A stretch of 64,000 bases of DNA. Origin: Peristeroidobacter agariperforans (GTDB taxonomy: Bacteria; Pseudomonadota; Gammaproteobacteria; Steroidobacterales; Steroidobacteraceae). The notes below the pieces were generated by a model. That model was not told the origin of the DNA. It saw only the letters and a program-made list of their open reading frames with translations, and made no database searches. Below are positions 61,108 through 64,000 of the stretch, piece after piece (position 1 is the first letter of the stretch; each line of letters starts with the position of its first letter). The position numbers and the translations under genes are program-made. The DNA lies in contig NZ_RYFW01000003.1 of the NCBI RefSeq assembly GCF_004138335.1, forward strand, positions 682,001-746,000. The letters are read 5' to 3'.

Positions 61108-62888
61108 GCGCGTATCAATTCATCGACCACAGCTACGACGTCGTGGTCGTCGGCGCCGGCGGCGCGGGCCTGCGCGCCACTTTCGGTCTGGCGCATTCCG
61201 GTCTGTCAGTTGCGTGTTTGACCAAGGTGTTCCCGACGCGCAGCCACACCGTGGCCGCTCAGGGTGGCATCAGCGCCGCGCTGGGCAACATGGGTGAGGA
61301 CGACTGGCGCTGGCACATGTACGACACCGTCAAAGGGTCGGACTGGCTCGGCGACCAGGACGCCATCGAGTTCATGTGCAAAGAGGCGCCCGGCGCCGTG
61401 ATCGAGCTGGAGCACTACGGCGTGCCGTTCTCGCGCACCGATGACGGCCGCATTTATCAGCGTCCGTTCGGCGGTATGACGACGCACTACGGCAAGGGCA
61501 CTGCGCAGCGCACGTGCGCCGCCGCGGATCGCACCGGCCACGCGATGCTGCATACGTTGTATCAGCAGGCGCTGCGCCACGAAGCGCAGTTCTTCATCGA
61601 ATATTTCGCCGTCGACCTGATCATGGAAAACGGCGAGTGCCGTGGCGTCGTCGCCATCAACATGGCGGACGGCACGCTGCACCGTTTCCTGGGTCATCAA
61701 ACGATTCTGGCGACGGGCGGCTACGGTCGCGCTTACTTCTCGTGTACGTCCGCGCACACTTGCACGGGTGACGGCGGCGGCATGGTGCTGCGCGCTGGCC
61801 TGCCGATGCAGGACATGGAGTTCGTGCAGTTCCATCCCACCGGCATCTACGGCGCCGGATGTTTGATCACAGAAGGCGTGCGCGGCGAGGGCGGCATTCT
61901 GCGCAACTCGCAGGGCGAACGTTTCATGGAGCGCTATGCGCCGAACGCGAAGGACCTCGCGTCACGCGACGTGGTCAGCCGCTCCATGACCATGGAGATC
62001 CGCGAAGGTCGCGGCGTCGGTCCGCACAAAGATCACATCTACCTGCACCTCGAGCACCTTGGCGCCGAAGTGATTCACGAGCGTCTGCCGGGCATCGCCG
62101 AGACCGCGAAGATCTTCGCCGGCGTCGATGTCACCAAGCAGCCGATTCCGGTGCTGCCGACCGTTCACTACAACATGGGCGGCATCCCGGCGAACTATCA
62201 CGGCGAAGTCGTGACGTTGAAGAACGGCAATCCCGATTCGGTGGTGCCGGGTCTGATGGCCGTAGGCGAAGCGGCGTGCGTGTCCGTGCACGGCGCGAAT
62301 CGTCTCGGGTCGAACTCGCTGCTCGACCTGGTGGTGTTCGGCCGCGAAGCAGCGCGCCACGCCGCCGAGATCGTCAAGCCGAATACCAGACATCGGCCGC
62401 TGCCCAAGGATGCGGGCGATCTCGCGGTCAGCCGCATCGACAAGTTCCGCAATGCCAAGGGCTCGCTGAAGACCGCGGACATTCGCATGAACATGCAGCG
62501 CACGATGCAGAACCATGCCGCCGTGTTCCGCACGGCCGAATCGCTCAAGGAAGGCATGGAGAAGATGCAGCAGGTGTTCCAGTCGTTCGACGAGGTGAAC
62601 GTCAGCGATCGCGGCATGGTGTGGAACACCGACCTGATCGAAACGCTGGAGCTCGACAACCTGCTGAGCCAGGCGGTGGCGACCATCACCTCCGCGGAGA
62701 ACCGCAAGGAAAGCCGTGGCGCGCACGCCCACGAGGACTACCCGGATCGCGACGACGTGAACTGGATGAAACACACCCTCTCGTGGGTGGACCCGCAGGG
62801 CAAGGTGTCGCTCGACTACCGCCCGGTGCACTTGAACACACTGACCGACGACGTAGAAGTCGTTCCGCCCAAGGCGAGGGTGTACTGA
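61104..62888 (+). CDS. sdhA: Succinate dehydrogenase flavoprotein subunit
   Basis: 594 residues. Oxidises succinate to fumarate in the TCA cycle and passes electrons to SdhB. FAD-binding [20 protein letters not shown]; covalent FAD on His48 in [13 protein letters not shown]; active-site parts [37 protein letters not shown] and [18 protein letters not shown], then [20 protein letters not shown]. Start at the ATG overlapping the sdhD stop. Confidence 0.98.
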   Translation: MSAYQFIDHSYDVVVVGAGGAGLRATFGLAHSGLSVACLTKVFPTRSHTVAAQGGISAALGNMGEDDWRWHMYDTVKGSDWLGDQDAIEFMCKEAPGAVIELEHYGVPFSRTDDGRIYQRPFGGMTTHYGKGTAQRTCAAADRTGHAMLHTLYQQALRHEAQFFIEYFAVDLIMENGECRGVVAINMADGTLHRFLGHQTILATGGYGRAYFSCTSAHTCTGDGGGMVLRAGLPMQDMEFVQFHPTGIYGAGCLITEGVRGEGGILRNSQGERFMERYAPNAKDLASRDVVSRSMTMEIREGRGVGPHKDHIYLHLEHLGAEVIHERLPGIAETAKIFAGVDVTKQPIPVLPTVHYNMGGIPANYHGEVVTLKNGNPDSVVPGLMAVGEAACVSVHGANRLGSNSLLDLVVFGREAARHAAEIVKPNTRHRPLPKDAGDLAVSRIDKFRNAKGSLKTADIRMNMQRTMQNHAAVFRTAESLKEGMEKMQQVFQSFDEVNVSDRGMVWNTDLIETLELDNLLSQAVATITSAENRKESRGAHAHEDYPDRDDVNWMKHTLSWVDPQGKVSLDYRPVHLNTLTDDVEVVPPKARVY

Positions 62889-62890
62889 TC

Positions 62891-63673
62891 ATGGCGCAAT
62901 TCCGTCTTCCCAAGAATTCGGTTGTCGGTGTCGGCAAGAACTACCCTGCGCCGGCCGGCGCCAAGGACGTGCGGACCTTCCGCATCTATCGCTTCGATCC
63001 GGAGTCGGGCCAGAACCCGCGCTACGACACGTACGAAGTGGACATGGCGACCTGCGGCCCGATGGTGCTCGACGCGCTGATCAAGATCAAAAACGAGATC
63101 GATCCGACGCTGACGTTCCGTCGCTCCTGCCGCGAAGGCATCTGCGGCTCGTGCGCGATGAACATCGACGGCGTGAACACGCTGGCCTGCACGCGCGCGA
63201 CCGAGGATGTGAAAGGGACGGTGAAGATCTTCCCCTTGCCGCACATGCCGGTGATCAAGGACCTCGTCCCCGATCTCACGAATTTCTACGCGCAGTACGC
63301 TTCGGTGAAGCCGTGGTTGCAGACGCGCACGCCGGCGCCGCCGGATCGCGAGCGCCTGCAGTCCAAGGAAGATCAGGAAAAGATCGATCGTCCGGCGGCG
63401 TGCATTCTGTGCGCGTGTTGCTCGACCTCATGCCCGAGCTACTGGTGGAACGGCGATCGTTACCTGGGTCCTGCGGCGCTGCTGGCAGCCTATCGCTGGA
63501 TCGTGGATACCCGCGACGAGGCGACCGGCGAGCGGCTGGATGCGCTGGAAGACCCCTTCAAGCTGTATCGCTGCCATACCATCATGAACTGCACCGAGGC
63601 CTGCCCGAAGGACCTGAATCCGGCCAAGGCCATCGCCGAGATCAAGAAGAAGATCGCCGAGCGCAAGCACTGA
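62891..63673 (+). CDS. sdhB: Succinate dehydrogenase iron-sulfur subunit
   Basis: 260 residues. Relays electrons from FAD to quinone through three clusters, all with complete ligands: [2Fe-2S] Cys80, 85, 88 and 100; [4Fe-4S] Cys171, 174 and 177; [3Fe-4S] Cys181, 228 and 234, with Cys238 returning to the 4Fe cluster. About 25 extra residues sit before the ferredoxin domain relative to E. coli SdhB (238 residues). Starts 2 bp after sdhA; its stop overlaps sdhE by 1 bp. Confidence 0.97.
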   Translation: MAQFRLPKNSVVGVGKNYPAPAGAKDVRTFRIYRFDPESGQNPRYDTYEVDMATCGPMVLDALIKIKNEIDPTLTFRRSCREGICGSCAMNIDGVNTLACTRATEDVKGTVKIFPLPHMPVIKDLVPDLTNFYAQYASVKPWLQTRTPAPPDRERLQSKEDQEKIDRPAACILCACCSTSCPSYWWNGDRYLGPAALLAAYRWIVDTRDEATGERLDALEDPFKLYRCHTIMNCTEACPKDLNPAKAIAEIKKKIAERKH

Positions 63674-63927
63674 TGAGCACGACTCCAACCGTGGGACAGC
63701 TCCGCTGGCGATGCCGGCGGGGCATGCGCGAGTTGGACGTGCTGCTCGAACGCTATCTAAAGGAACGGTATCCTTCCGCCCCGGCTGCCGAACAACAGGC
63801 CTTCGTAGCATTGCTCGAGGCGCCAGACCCGCAGCTGTTCGCCTACGTAGTGCAACGAGAGGTCCCGGACGATCCGGATTGGGCGCATGTCATTGCCAGA
63901 CTCCGCAATCCCAACGCTGACGCTTGA
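63673..63927 (+). CDS. sdhE: FAD assembly factor SdhE
   Basis: 84 residues, five-helix protein that promotes covalent flavinylation of SdhA. The conserved RGxxE motif appears as RRGMRELD (Arg16, Gly17, Glu20), followed by LLERYLKERYPSAP, FVALLEAPDPQLFAYV. Start at the ATG overlapping the sdhB stop. In E. coli it is next to ygfX and away from sdh; here it ends the sdh operon. Confidence 0.92.
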   Translation: MSTTPTVGQLRWRCRRGMRELDVLLERYLKERYPSAPAAEQQAFVALLEAPDPQLFAYVVQREVPDDPDWAHVIARLRNPNADA

Positions 63928-64000
63928 CGTACGGAGCCGCCGCTCCGAACGGCGGCTCGGTGCGCTCGCGCTGCTGGGAGTCGCGGCCGCCGCCATGCTA
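63887..64000 (+). CDS. Start of a ygfX-like inner-membrane protein gene, cut by the window end
   Basis: An open frame begins at the ATG overlapping the end of sdhE by 41 bp and runs off the window; 38 residues are visible. After a polar start (LTLDVRSRRSERRL) comes a hydrophobic helix GALALLGVAAAAML. Basic residues followed by a membrane helix right after sdhE fit YgfX/CptA, the usual sdhE neighbour. A later start is possible, and the overlap is rather long. A GAGCCGCCG / CGGCGGCTC hairpin (63934-63958) lies within the frame. Confidence 0.5.
   Translation, partial: MSLPDSAIPTLTLDVRSRRSERRLGALALLGVAAAAML

Overview
The window is GC-rich (roughly 63-65% by eye), almost fully coding chromosome of a gammaproteobacterium. 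The gene order from map/rpsB through dnaE, then accA-tilS-pyrG-kdsA-eno-ftsB-ispD-ispF-truD-surE-pcm-nlpD, is close to the order I know from Pseudomonas and relatives. High GC, the S2 tail, an SdhAF4 homologue beside sdhC and small accessory families suggest a Nevskiales/Steroidobacterales- or Xanthomonadales-like lineage. That placement is inference; no 16S gene or other marker settles it.

Layout. 1-2.7 kb: 3' part of phoU, then a secreted cupin and a secreted M20 peptidase. 2.7-8.3 kb, minus strand: map-glnD-dapC-dapD (N-terminal Met removal, nitrogen sensing, lysine/DAP synthesis). 8.4-27.2 kb, plus strand: rpsB-tsf, a terminator overlapping a promoter, then pyrH-frr-uppS-cdsA-dxr-rseP-bamA-skp-lpxD-fabZ-lpxA-lpxB-rnhB-dnaE. 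This run makes ribosomes, isoprenoid and phospholipid precursors, the outer-membrane assembly machine and lipid A, and ends in replication. 27.2-40.2 kb: a mixed-strand accessory block between dnaE and accA, which are usually neighbours. It holds two MFS transporters, YceI, a SUI1 factor, an amidohydrolase, a serine hydrolase, a spermidine-synthase-like pair split into membrane and exported halves, a DUF883 membrane protein, an orphan ParB-like protein and several unknowns. 40.4-52.3 kb: accA to nlpD, with a minus-strand Smr gene between truD and surE. The gene after nlpD is not rpoS. 53-58.5 kb: recJ, prfB (with a programmed +1 frameshift) and lysS. 59-64 kb: ygfZ, then sdhAF4-sdhC-sdhD-sdhA-sdhB-sdhE and the start of a ygfX-like gene.

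The least explained DNA is intergenic. A 257-bp imperfect foldback lies after lysS (58514-58770), with near-identical ~30-bp ends and a palindrome at its exact centre. An 87-bp foldback fills the dnaE/MFS gap (27158-27244). A 190-bp segment after nlpD (52427-52616) has one arm that can pair with either of two others, like an attenuator, and it lies where rpoS would be expected. I found no rRNA, tRNA, CRISPR array, transposase or prophage gene, and no clear new multi-gene system. The best candidates for undescribed biology are these foldbacks and the split exported spermidine-synthase-like pair.
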